From NCBI GenBank assembly GCA_028709305.1, contig JAQVXE010000013.1:1-36261 (forward strand): 36,261 nt of DNA, given 5' to 3'. This DNA comes from Bacillota bacterium (lineage in GTDB: Bacteria; Bacillota; DTU025). The position numbers were made by a program, and so were the translations under genes. The notes below the pieces were generated by a model, which saw only the letters and a list, made by a program, of their open reading frames with translations, did no database searches and was not told the origin of the DNA. Below, piece after piece: positions 25,403 through 33,035 of this stretch (position 1 is its first letter; every line of letters starts with the position of its first letter).

Positions 25403-26271
25403 TCTTCACCCCCCGCTGCCTTGAATGTAGGAATCGAGACTACCAAAGCTACTATCATGAGAAATGTGGCCACGACCGCGGCGGCGTTCGGGTTGAACTG
25501 CCGGAATGCGTACATGTACATCTGTAGCGCCAGCACGTTAGACGCGCCTCCAGGTCCGCCCATTGTGGCCACAAAGACGATGTCGAAAATCTTGAGGACC
25601 CAGAGAAATGTCATCGTAATTACAACACCAGTGACCGGCCTTAGCAGCGGCACCGTTATGTTGAAGAATATCCGCCACGGTGAAGCTCCGTCTATCACGG
25701 CGGCTTCATAGACGAAATCGGGTATGGTTTCCAGACCTGCCGAGTAGAGCACCATGCTGAACGGAGTCCACAACCATAGCGACCCGGCTATGAGAGAAAA
25801 AAGGGCAGTGTCGGGGTAGGCTGTCAGTGTTCGCGGCGTGAAGCCGAAGAGGGCCAGTACCGACGGGACGATTCCAACATTCCCATCAAAGAGGAATCTC
25901 AAGATAATGCCTCCCACAACCATGGGAGTGACCATGCCAAGGAAGACTATTGACTTGACTATGGCTCCGCCCTTGACATCTCTGAGAATCACGGCGAATA
26001 CCAATCCTAGCATTACGGTAAGTGGCAGATGCAGCACGATCCATATTACGTTGTGGATCAGAGCCCCGTACGGAAATCCTCGTTCAAATCCTCGCGAATC
26101 GAACATCTCCGGCTCTGACAGAACATCAGCATAGTTCTTAAGAAGTGCAAATTCACCTTCAGGAGTGAAGAAACTGAGCCATACAGTGTTTATTACTGGG
26201 TAAACAACGAAAATAGCCAGCAGCGCCAGCGCTGGCACAAAAAAGAGAGCCCTGCCTCGCGCCTGACCCAT
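25399..26271 (-). CDS. Sugar ABC transporter permease, MalF/UgpA type
   Basis: 290-residue inner-membrane permease with six hydrophobic segments. The EAA loop is YEAAVIDGASPWRIFFNITVPLLRP (about residues 195-219). It pairs with the MalG-type permease that overlaps its end. The ATG at 26269-26271 is preferred because GGGAGGTGG lies just upstream; a TTG 15 bases earlier is possible but has no ribosome-binding site. It follows the binding-protein gene after 94 bases that contain a palindromic stem-loop. Confidence 0.95.
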   Translation of the reverse strand: MGQARGRALFFVPALALLAIFVVYPVINTVWLSFFTPEGEFALLKNYADVLSEPEMFDSRGFERGFPYGALIHNVIWIVLHLPLTVMLGLVFAVILRDVKGGAIVKSIVFLGMVTPMVVGGIILRFLFDGNVGIVPSVLALFGFTPRTLTAYPDTALFSLIAGSLWLWTPFSMVLYSAGLETIPDFVYEAAVIDGASPWRIFFNITVPLLRPVTGVVITMTFLWVLKIFDIVFVATMGGPGGASNVLALQMYMYAFRQFNPNAAAVVATFLMIVALVVSIPTFKAAGGEE

Positions 26272-26311
26272 AGCGCCACCTCCCAACTGACATCTCCGCC
26301 TCGGTGAAAAG

Positions 26312-26327
26312 GGCGCTCCGGAGCGCC
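26312..26327 (-). promoter_or_regulatory. Intercistronic palindromic stem-loop after sugar-binding-protein gene
   Basis: A perfect 16-bp palindrome GGCGCTCC/GGAGCGCC, followed on the minus strand by CTTTT. It is likely a partial terminator or 3' protector for the binding-protein message ahead of the permease genes. Confidence 0.6.
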
Positions 26328-26365
26328 TTCATGTAAGCGCTGCCCCGGAGCGCACGCATTGCTGG

Positions 26366-27547
26366 CTAGTCTGCCTTCCGCTGCAGATTGTCGACTACCT
26401 CATCCACTCTGCCCGGGCTCACCCAAAGAAGCTTCAGCTGATCCCAGAAGGCTGCCTGCCACTCGCCGCCTATGGTGTCGTCGAGGTCTGGCAGAGCAAC
26501 AGTACCCTTGAGAAGAGAAGCCACTCCACGGTCAACAGGCGGATATGCGCTCAGCGGCACTCTGTATGTTGCTATGTGTCCGCCAGTGGCCACCTGAACC
26601 TCCTGCCCCCTCGTTGCCAGGAAGGCAAGTAGCTGCCTTGCCTCTGCAGGATACTTGGTGTAGGCTGGCACAAAAGCATAGTCAGGTGCGAAGACGATTC
26701 CCTTACAGCCAGGCAAGGAGAAGACGCCAAGGTCATCTGGATTGTCGACCATGCCCGTAATCCAGCTGCCCATGAAGAAGAGACCGTAATCTCCCCTCCA
26801 CCACAGGTCGAGAGCCATGGTCCACTCGATCGGCTCACTGAAGTAACCTGCCTTGAGCAGGGGAGCAAGTCTCTCAGTGAACACAGACTTGACCACCGGA
26901 TCGGTCCACTTGATCTTCTTGTTTATCAGGCCATGCGTCACATCTGGCCCAGCATACGTAGCGATGAAATGCTCGGTGATATCCGAGAGAGGCCATCCCA
27001 CCCCGTTGCCACTGGCGATTGGCGCTTTGACGCCTGATATCTTCTTCAGCTTCCCGCACAACTCCACGAACTCGTCCCACGTTGCAGGAACCGAAAGTCC
27101 ATGCTTTTCGAAGAATGACTTGCGGTACCAGAATCCAGGCTTCACCTTGCCGGTATATACTCCGCCCCAAAGCTTGTTGTTGAGCTTGACGGGATCAAGC
27201 GAGCCTGGGATGAAGTCGGCTTCGTTGATCTTCCCGGTGATGTCAAGCACATGGCCATCCTGGGCATGCTTGGCAATGAACCATGACCACATGTATATGA
27301 CGTCTCCAGGTGTTGTTTTCGCATTGAACTGAGCAGGCAGCAATACTGCCAAGTCCTCGGCCCGGTAAATCTGGTAGTCCACCTTAATGCCTGTTTCCTT
27401 TTCGAATGCCTTCAGCACAGGCATGAACGCATCCATCTCAGGCCCTGACCATCCACTGATCACTGTAAGCTTCTTTTCAGCGGCGGCTCCAGGCAGACTG
27501 CAGATGGCAATCGCAAGGATTAGCAACGCAACTATCTTTCGTTTCAC
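26366..27547 (-). CDS. Sugar ABC transporter solute-binding protein (family 1)
   Basis: 393-residue secreted binding protein. Signal peptide about residues 1-23 ending PGAAA; the core contains a cysteine but no lipobox. The mature protein follows the SBP_bac_1 pattern: LTVISGWSGPEMDAFMPVLKAFEKETGIKV at the start, PGDVIYMWSW, WYRKSFFEKHGLSVPATWDEFVELC, MALDLWWRGDYGLFFMGSWI and, late, TKYPAEARQLLAFLATRGQEV. The start is GTG (27545-27547) with GGAGGG 6-7 bases upstream. It lies 144 bases after the LacI gene on the same strand and before MalF/MalG-type permeases and TreT, so trehalose or a related glucoside is the likely ligand (inference). Confidence 0.95.
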   Translation of the reverse strand: MKRKIVALLILAIAICSLPGAAAEKKLTVISGWSGPEMDAFMPVLKAFEKETGIKVDYQIYRAEDLAVLLPAQFNAKTTPGDVIYMWSWFIAKHAQDGHVLDITGKINEADFIPGSLDPVKLNNKLWGGVYTGKVKPGFWYRKSFFEKHGLSVPATWDEFVELCGKLKKISGVKAPIASGNGVGWPLSDITEHFIATYAGPDVTHGLINKKIKWTDPVVKSVFTERLAPLLKAGYFSEPIEWTMALDLWWRGDYGLFFMGSWITGMVDNPDDLGVFSLPGCKGIVFAPDYAFVPAYTKYPAEARQLLAFLATRGQEVQVATGGHIATYRVPLSAYPPVDRGVASLLKGTVALPDLDDTIGGEWQAAFWDQLKLLWVSPGRVDEVVDNLQRKAD

Positions 27548-27691
27548 AATAATCCCTCCATTTTCGCAGTTTCCTTGGCTTACTCATGCACGCTGACAAA
27601 GACTGTTAATCATCGATCAAGCCTGATGATATGGCTGTTGCATCACCCCCAACTAGTAGGCGCATGCCAATGGTGGCACCTCGTGGCGTAT

Positions 27692-28735
27692 TCAATCGCA
27701 ACCTAAGTGAGTGTTTCGCTGCCCGGGCGGGGCTACAGAACCAGCAGGCTGGAATCTCGCCGGCAGCACGCGGTGTATCGGTCCCTTGTTTTCTCCGCGC
27801 ATCAACTCTATGAGGATTCCAACCGCAGCACTTCCAAGCTCATCAATGGGCTGTCGCACGGTGGCCAAAGGAGGCGCCGAGTACTGTCCAAAGGCTATTC
27901 CGTCGAAGCCGACGATAGACACATCTTCTGGTATTGACAGCCCGCGTTCCCGAAGTGCGCACATGGCGCCCAGCGCCATGACATCATTTGACGCAAATAC
28001 GGCTGATACGGCATTCCCCCGCTCCAGGATCTCGGCCATAGCTGCGTATCCCCCAGCTTGCGTAAAATCACCTGAAGCCACAAGATTGAGGTCAAGCGGA
28101 ATGCCTGCCTCTAGCAATGCCTTGCAGTAGCCCTGATAACGAGCCTCAGAGGCGGTTTGGTCAGCAGGACCGGCAAGGCACGCAACTCTAACGTGCCCAA
28201 GCTTGACGAGCCATCCTACTGCTTCAGCAGATCCAAGCTTGTTCTCACAGCTAACCCAGGATGCATCCTGATCTTGTGTCATTCCAAGAAAGACGAATGG
28301 GAGACGCGCTTTCTTGAGGGCTTCAACTCGCTCATCTTTGATCTTCGGTTCAGTAAGTATCATCCCATCAACCCTGGCAGAGCTGGCCAGCTCTACATGG
28401 GCGTTGTGAGCGCCTGCCCCGTCTTCTTCCGCCGCCGACAGCAGAAGGCTGTAGCCGCACTTCATCGCCGCATTGCCCGCATATCCCAGAAACTCCAGGT
28501 AAAACGGGTCGGAAAGTGAGCGCGGAGCACACGGGACTGCCAGGCCGATCGTATTAGTCCTCCGAGTTGCAAGCCCCTGCGCAATCGGATTGGGTGTATA
28601 GCCTATCTGCAGGGCCAGGGACTCGACCCGTGCGCGGGTAGCCTTGGCTACTCGGGGATCACCCGACAGTGCCCTTGATACTGTCGATTTGGACAAGTTG
28701 AGGATATCAGCCATATCCTGAAGCGTTGGCCTCAT
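27692..28735 (-). CDS. LacI-family transcriptional regulator of the sugar operon
   Basis: 347 residues. The N-terminal helix-turn-helix reads TLQDMADILNLSKSTVSRALSGDPRV (about 4-29), followed by the hinge helix NPIAQGLATRRTNTIG (about 50-65). The periplasmic-binding-protein-like effector domain fills the rest (DPFYLEFLGYA, DGMILTEP, FASNDVMALGAM, DVSIVGFDGIAFGQYSAPPLATVRQP). The ATG at 28733-28735 is set by GGAG 8 bases upstream and by the HTH position; the longer frame to 28930 would add 65 unrelated residues. Being the first gene of the sugar cluster, it probably represses itself and perhaps the operon in response to an imported sugar. Confidence 0.95.
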   Translation of the reverse strand: MRPTLQDMADILNLSKSTVSRALSGDPRVAKATRARVESLALQIGYTPNPIAQGLATRRTNTIGLAVPCAPRSLSDPFYLEFLGYAGNAAMKCGYSLLLSAAEEDGAGAHNAHVELASSARVDGMILTEPKIKDERVEALKKARLPFVFLGMTQDQDASWVSCENKLGSAEAVGWLVKLGHVRVACLAGPADQTASEARYQGYCKALLEAGIPLDLNLVASGDFTQAGGYAAMAEILERGNAVSAVFASNDVMALGAMCALRERGLSIPEDVSIVGFDGIAFGQYSAPPLATVRQPIDELGSAAVGILIELMRGENKGPIHRVLPARFQPAGSVAPPGQRNTHLGCD

Positions 28736-28755
28736 TGCAACATCTCCTACGATAT

Positions 28756-28765
28756 CAATCGGTTG
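28756..28765. promoter_or_regulatory. Operator-like site, proximal
   Basis: CAATCGGTTG differs by one base from the palindrome at 28824-28833 and has the central CG typical of LacI-family operators. It lies 21-30 bases upstream of the lacI start codon. Confidence 0.4.
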
Positions 28766-28822
28766 TTTTTCTAGTAATACCTGATTTAACAAGACATTAT
28801 CACTATGACCCATCTGTGTTGC

Positions 28823-28834
28823 ACAACCGGTTGT
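28823..28834. promoter_or_regulatory. Operator-like site, distal, perfect palindrome
   Basis: ACAACCGGTTGT is a perfect 12-bp palindrome in the form bound by LacI-family regulators. It overlaps the region where a -35 would lie for a possible minus-strand -10 (GATAAT, 28796-28801). Weaker related sequences occur at 28899-28906 (TTGCGCAA) and 28929-28937 (AAACGGTTT). Confidence 0.5.
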
Positions 28835-29048
28835 ATTACTTTCATACTTCAACAATGCTTCCAAAATTCCTCCTGTAGTTCCCTTGCGGATGCCACTTTT
28901 GCGCAACCAGGAACCTATCTGTTGCGCCAAACGGTTTCAGCGTAAGCTCTATCCACAACAGAACCAAACTTCGCGATGGCTCGTGGCCGCATGCTGACCC
29001 GAATCTTGCCGATGCCGAGCGGTAGCCACATCTCTCAAAACTCGATGA

Positions 29049-29066
29049 TTCTCGAAAATCCGAGAA
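29049..29066. promoter_or_regulatory. Inverted repeat upstream of a promoter, possible operator
   Basis: TTCTCG and CGAGAA separated by six bases, ending 28 bases before the -35 at 29095. Its binding protein is unknown. Confidence 0.3.
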
Positions 29067-29094
29067 CTATCTCAAGCTGTTCCCTGAAACTTGG

Positions 29095-29123
29095 TTGACA
29101 GGGTTGGCCAGAAGTATTATGCT
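29095..29123 (+). promoter_or_regulatory. Sigma-A type promoter
   Basis: TTGACA (29095-29100), a 17-base spacer and TATGCT (29118-29123): a near-consensus housekeeping promoter for the small membrane protein at 29247. Confidence 0.75.
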
Positions 29124-29246
29124 AATAGTTGGAAGCTACATGATGTGGCTTCCATAGCATGTCGGGAACGGAATCGAACGCGACGAGGCCGGCGCAGTCG
29201 AGCCGAACCAGGCATCCACTCATCACTAACATAAGGAGGGGCCAAA

Positions 29247-29522
29247 ATGCGAGTTACAGGACTCATCCTCGGATTGATTGGATCGATCTGGGGCATGTTC
29301 ATTCAAGTAGAAGAGCTGAGATGGCTTCTTGTTCTTATCTCCATAGCAGGGCTGATTGCAGCCTGCTGCGCTATGGCTTACCCTAAGTGGGCTGGCATCA
29401 TAATGCTTATTGCTGCCGTTCTCGGCTGGATCGTTGGCAAGGGGGCCTTCGGTTGGCCCGGCGCAATTCTGCTGATTGGCGGGATTTTCGCCTTATCTGG
29501 CCAAGGCGAACTAGAAAGATAA
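29247..29522 (+). CDS. Small membrane protein, DUF4064-like
   Basis: 91 residues with four hydrophobic segments (about 4-20, 25-44, 49-65 and 68-84) and short polar ends. The LGLIGSIWGM opening and LLIGGIFALSG ending resemble DUF4064-type small membrane proteins; the function is unknown. ATG at 29247 with AAGGAGG upstream, behind a near-consensus promoter and 120-base leader. It is followed by a stem-loop at 29563. Confidence 0.75.
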   Translation: MRVTGLILGLIGSIWGMFIQVEELRWLLVLISIAGLIAACCAMAYPKWAGIIMLIAAVLGWIVGKGAFGWPGAILLIGGIFALSGQGELER

Positions 29523-29562
29523 CAGCACCAAGGAACTGATGGACTAATATCATCCTAATACC

Positions 29563-29617
29563 AAAGGGCGGGGAAACGACGCGGCCTCATGATTACGTCG
29601 AAAATCCTCCGCCCTTT
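29563..29617 (+). terminator. Stem-loop after small membrane protein gene
   Basis: AAAGGGCGG (29563-29571) pairs with CCGCCCTTT (29609-29617), 9 bp perfect, enclosing a second CGACG/CGTCG stem. No T-run beyond the stem itself. It lies 40 bases after the stop codon and probably reduces read-through towards 29822. Confidence 0.5.
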
Positions 29618-29821
29618 GTCGATAACGCTACTTCCGGCGCCTCCACCTGAACTTCTTGTCAAGCCTAGTCCCCGCTCTTAGGGTATCTCCGTACGCAAGC
29701 CCAGACATGCTCAATCTGTACTCCAGATCGCCTCAACTCCGTGTGGCCATGGGTTGCTGAATGGATAAATACTGGCCGCGAAATACTGAAAATGCTAAGT
29801 GGTTCAAGTGGAGGCTTCCTG

Positions 29822-30532
29822 ATGCAGATGATCCTGCGAGTGCTAATGAGAATCATGGCAGTTGTGGCTGTCTTTCTTCCTGTATCTTTGCTTATGGGCA
29901 AAAAACACGTCGGCGAACTCTCCGTCCTCGACCTGATGATAGCCCTCACCTTGGGCTCAGTGGCAGGAGCGGATCTGGGGGACCTTTCTGTGTCTCAGGG
30001 GCCCACGCTTACCGCCATAGTCGGTCTGGGACTGGTGCAGATCATTCTGACATCAGCATATATTCGAAGCCGCGTACTCAACAGGGTTCTCACCCTGTCT
30101 CCAGCCGTAGTTGTGCAAAACGGGATTGTGATAAACGAGAACCTTGCCACAAACAGATACACCGTTGAGGACCTCCTGTCGCATCTACGCGAAAAGGACG
30201 TGTTTGATCTAGCAGAGGTGGAAGTTGCAATACTCGAGCCCAATGGCATGCTGAGTGTGCTAAAGAAAAGCCAGTTTCAGCCGGCGACTCCGAAGGACAT
30301 GGGGATACCCACGGGGTACAGGGGACTTGCTACTGCCGTGATTCTGGAGGGAAAAGTACACTATGAAGGCCTCAACGCGCTTCACTTGACAGACGACTGG
30401 CTACAGGCCGAGCTAAGCAAAGCCGGATACGCCTCAGTCAATGAGGTGTTCCTCGCAATGCTCAACACCGCCGGTGAACTCTACATATCGCCGTACGCAA
30501 ATCCCCTTCCCCCGCAGGAAGTTTACCATTGA
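29822..30532 (+). CDS. DUF421 (YetF-type) membrane protein
   Basis: 236 residues. Three hydrophobic segments in the first 95 residues contain the family pattern LLMGKKHVGELSVLDLMIALTLGSVAG. The cytoplasmic part follows (SPAVVVQNGIVINENLATNRYTVEDLLSHLREKDVFDLAEVEVAILEPNGMLSVLKK), also diagnostic of DUF421. In Bacillus such proteins are spore or stationary-phase membrane proteins of poorly known function. The ATG at 29822 is chosen for GGAGG 7 bases upstream; the ATG at 29741 would add 27 residues. It converges with the macrodomain gene, 30 bases apart. Confidence 0.85.
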   Translation: MQMILRVLMRIMAVVAVFLPVSLLMGKKHVGELSVLDLMIALTLGSVAGADLGDLSVSQGPTLTAIVGLGLVQIILTSAYIRSRVLNRVLTLSPAVVVQNGIVINENLATNRYTVEDLLSHLREKDVFDLAEVEVAILEPNGMLSVLKKSQFQPATPKDMGIPTGYRGLATAVILEGKVHYEGLNALHLTDDWLQAELSKAGYASVNEVFLAMLNTAGELYISPYANPLPPQEVYH

Positions 30533-30562
30533 TTGGTGAAACGTGATGAGCGAAACTCTGGA

Positions 30563-31129
30563 TCAGCCAGCATCTCTATTTCGGGGCACCACGCCTGATT
30601 GGCTTGGAGCGTCCACATGCTCGCGGAGCGCCTTTGAGTACGCATTATGGGTGCGCTCATCGAAGCAGACGAACCTCACCTCGGCTATTGTGTCATCTGC
30701 AGATAAGAACTCCCCTACCACGCACACTGCAAGTTGGGATGCCTCGTCTACAGGGTAGCGGTAAGCTCCGGTGCTTATTGAAGGAAAAGCTACTGTGCGC
30801 ACCCCGTGCTCCGAAGCAAGGCGCAGAGCATTCCGGTAGCAGCTTGCAAGCAACTCCGCTTCGCCATGAGCCCCTCCCCTCCACACTGGGCCAACCGTGT
30901 GTATTACCCATTTCGCAGGAATCCGATATCCTTCTGTAATTACCGCTTCGCCGGTCTCACATCCGCCAATCTTTCTGCATTCCGCAAGCAGGTCAGGACC
31001 GGCAGCGCGGTGTATCGCGCCATCTACTCCTCCTCCGCCGAGGAGTGTGCGGTTTGCCGCATTGACAATGGCGTCTACATGTTCTGCAGTGATATCGCCT
31101 TGCACTATCTTCATTCGATCGCTTCTCAT
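30563..31129 (-). CDS. Macrodomain protein, O-acetyl-ADP-ribose deacetylase type
   Basis: 188 residues, essentially one macrodomain. Ligand-binding motifs: GDIT (11-14), IVNAANRTLLGGGGVDGAIHRAAG (21-44, with catalytic-type Asn and Asp), HTVGPVW and FPSISTGAYRYP. This is the MacroD/YmdB pattern, predicting removal of ADP-ribose or deacetylation of O-acetyl-ADP-ribose. The start ATG (31127-31129) has GGAGGTG upstream. It follows the flavodiiron gene by 48 bases and may share its transcript. Confidence 0.93.
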   Translation of the reverse strand: MRSDRMKIVQGDITAEHVDAIVNAANRTLLGGGGVDGAIHRAAGPDLLAECRKIGGCETGEAVITEGYRIPAKWVIHTVGPVWRGGAHGEAELLASCYRNALRLASEHGVRTVAFPSISTGAYRYPVDEASQLAVCVVGEFLSADDTIAEVRFVCFDERTHNAYSKALREHVDAPSQSGVVPRNRDAG

Positions 31130-31177
31130 CAACACACCTCCTCGCTTGGCATTCCAGGACTGCCTCGCAGGATGTGA

Positions 31178-32356
31178 TTACTTTATGCCAATCTCCCTGT
31201 GCTTTTCCTCTATGACTCGGGCAAGCTGTGCAATCTGCTTGAAATCATCCTCCCGGGGGTATCCCTTACAGACAACCGGCTCCAGAACCTCGGCTCTTAG
31301 ATTCGAGATCATCGCTGCGATCTGGTCGACAGTCTTCCCTCCCCAGCTGTAGGAGCACATGACTGACACGAACTTGGTCCTTGGTCTTAGCGCATTGGCA
31401 AGGAATGCTACGTAGGCGGCAGCAGGGTGGGCGCCTGCAAGCACTGTGGGCGTAGCTATTACCACTGTGGCCGCGTCCACAAGCGACATGGCAATGCTGC
31501 CCGTGTCGGATGCTGTAAGCTCAAACCTCTTCACTCCGACTCCCCGTTCAACTAGTTCTTGAACGAGGGCGTCCACCATTGCCGTCGTGCTCCCGTGCAT
31601 ACTCACATACGGAATGCAGACCTCATTCTTCATCGGTCCTGATGTCCATTGCCTGTATCTATCAATGATGAACCCGGGATCATCATGAATCGGACCGTGG
31701 CTGGGCGCGACAATCTCGACATCATAGGAAGAGATCTTGTCCAGATTCTTCACTATCATGTTACTGAAAGGCATCATTATCTCGGCGAAATACCGTTTGG
31801 CCGATGCCTCCTCAATCAAGCCTTTCTCGAAGTACAGGCTGCTTGTGGCAAGGTGTGAACCGAGGAAATCACACGTGAAGAGGATCTTGTCCTCTTCCAG
31901 ATATGTAAACATCGTTTCCGGCCAATGAACCCAGGGCGCATGTATGAACCTCAAGGTCCGTCCACCAAGGTCGATACTGTCTCCATCCTCAACCGACGTA
32001 ATTCGCTCCCCGTCTATGTGGAGAAGATCCACGAGCATGTCTTTGCACTTTGGCGTGCATACGACTCGAGCCTCAGGATACAGCTGGAGAACTCTGGAGA
32101 TCGATCCTGAATGGTCTTGTTCCGCGTGGTGGGCAACTATGTAATCCACCGTCGGGATGCCCGACAGATGATCTGCAAGTTGGTCTACCATGCTCGGATC
32201 CACAGTATCCAAAAGTGCTGTCTTCTCTGCGCCCTGCACCAAGTATGCATTGTAGCTCGTGCCATCGGGAATCGGCACCAGGGCGTCAAATAGACGCCTG
32301 TCCCAATCCACCGCGCCCACCCAATTCACGCCTTCTCGAATAATCCTTGGCTTCAC
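31178..32356 (-). CDS. Flavodiiron protein (FprA-type, NO/O2 reductase)
   Basis: 392-residue cytoplasmic protein. The N-terminal metallo-beta-lactamase-like domain carries the diiron ligands: HHAEQDH (76-82, giving His77, Glu79 and Asp81), His144 (WVHWPETM), Asp163 (TCDFLG) and His220 (APSHGP). The flavodoxin domain begins at about residue 245 (CIPYVSMHGSTTAM, the FMN phosphate loop), with the later SYSWGGKTVDQI loop. It is the class A, two-domain form without rubredoxin. Such enzymes detoxify oxygen or nitric oxide in anaerobes. The start is GTG (32354-32356) with GGGGG 8 bases upstream. Confidence 0.95.
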   Translation of the reverse strand: MKPRIIREGVNWVGAVDWDRRLFDALVPIPDGTSYNAYLVQGAEKTALLDTVDPSMVDQLADHLSGIPTVDYIVAHHAEQDHSGSISRVLQLYPEARVVCTPKCKDMLVDLLHIDGERITSVEDGDSIDLGGRTLRFIHAPWVHWPETMFTYLEEDKILFTCDFLGSHLATSSLYFEKGLIEEASAKRYFAEIMMPFSNMIVKNLDKISSYDVEIVAPSHGPIHDDPGFIIDRYRQWTSGPMKNEVCIPYVSMHGSTTAMVDALVQELVERGVGVKRFELTASDTGSIAMSLVDAATVVIATPTVLAGAHPAAAYVAFLANALRPRTKFVSVMCSYSWGGKTVDQIAAMISNLRAEVLEPVVCKGYPREDDFKQIAQLARVIEEKHREIGIK

Positions 32357-32445
32357 GGTCTATACCCCCACTTCATTTTGTCCTTCTCTTGCCAGAGCAA
32401 CTAGCTCTATGCACGTAGCGGATCACGCCGCATTCACCTAACAAT

Positions 32446-32976
32446 TCAACCATCCTTCGTGCGAAGGATGAGCAGGATGCCTGCAACGATAAGAAGAGCA
32501 GGCCAGTACGTAGCTATCCATTCCACAACCCCAGGTGCTGTCCTCGCAAGGATAAGTGGGATGCCAACTGCTGCCAACACCGCACTGGGAACAAGCAGCC
32601 ACCATGCCTCTCGACCTCCTGCCATACGAGACATAGCATATGCCACTAACCAACCTGACGCAAAGCAGACGAGGAAAACGCCGGCAGTCGCGGGTTGTCC
32701 AAGATGCCCAAGCATTTCTTGGGAAACTATCACTCCAAGGCCTATGCCAAGCAGCACTCCTCCTGGAACTCCAAACCACTTTCTCCGCTCCACAACTCCC
32801 ACCGCAATGAACAGAATTCCAAGCAAAGGGATTACCAGGAGACCAACCAACCTCGCTTCAAGGAACTGGGCTGCCAGAAGAAAACAGCCTATGATGATCA
32901 ACACTATTCCAAGGACCCTGCCCCGCCCCTGCGGTCGCGTTTCCGGATCCTCCTTGGGCCCGCGGTATTCTGTCAT
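32446..32976 (-). CDS. Membrane protein with LiaI/LiaF-like (DUF5668-type) helices
   Basis: 176 residues. A charged N-terminus of about 20 residues precedes six or so hydrophobic segments, including GRVLGIVLIIIGCFLLAAQ and a last YWPALLIVAGILLILR, which is the WPxLLIxxGxLLLxR pattern of LiaI/LiaF-like membrane regions. No catalytic motif. The ATG at 32974-32976 (GGAGG 8 bases upstream) is preferred; an ATG three bases earlier and a GTG at 32985 are possible. It lies 59 bases after the RNase HIII gene and 89 before the flavodiiron gene on the same strand. Confidence 0.7.
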   Translation of the reverse strand: MTEYRGPKEDPETRPQGRGRVLGIVLIIIGCFLLAAQFLEARLVGLLVIPLLGILFIAVGVVERRKWFGVPGGVLLGIGLGVIVSQEMLGHLGQPATAGVFLVCFASGWLVAYAMSRMAGGREAWWLLVPSAVLAAVGIPLILARTAPGVVEWIATYWPALLIVAGILLILRTKDG

Positions 32977-33035
32977 CATACGCACCTCCGATCACTTGCA
33001 CTGCTGCTCCCTGCCGAGCTGGCCTGAATATCACA

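Noticed and set aside
28736-28930. 65-residue N-terminal extension of the LacI-type regulator
   Set aside because: The HTH starts right after the ATG at 28735, which has a good ribosome-binding site; the extension would run through the operator-like sites.
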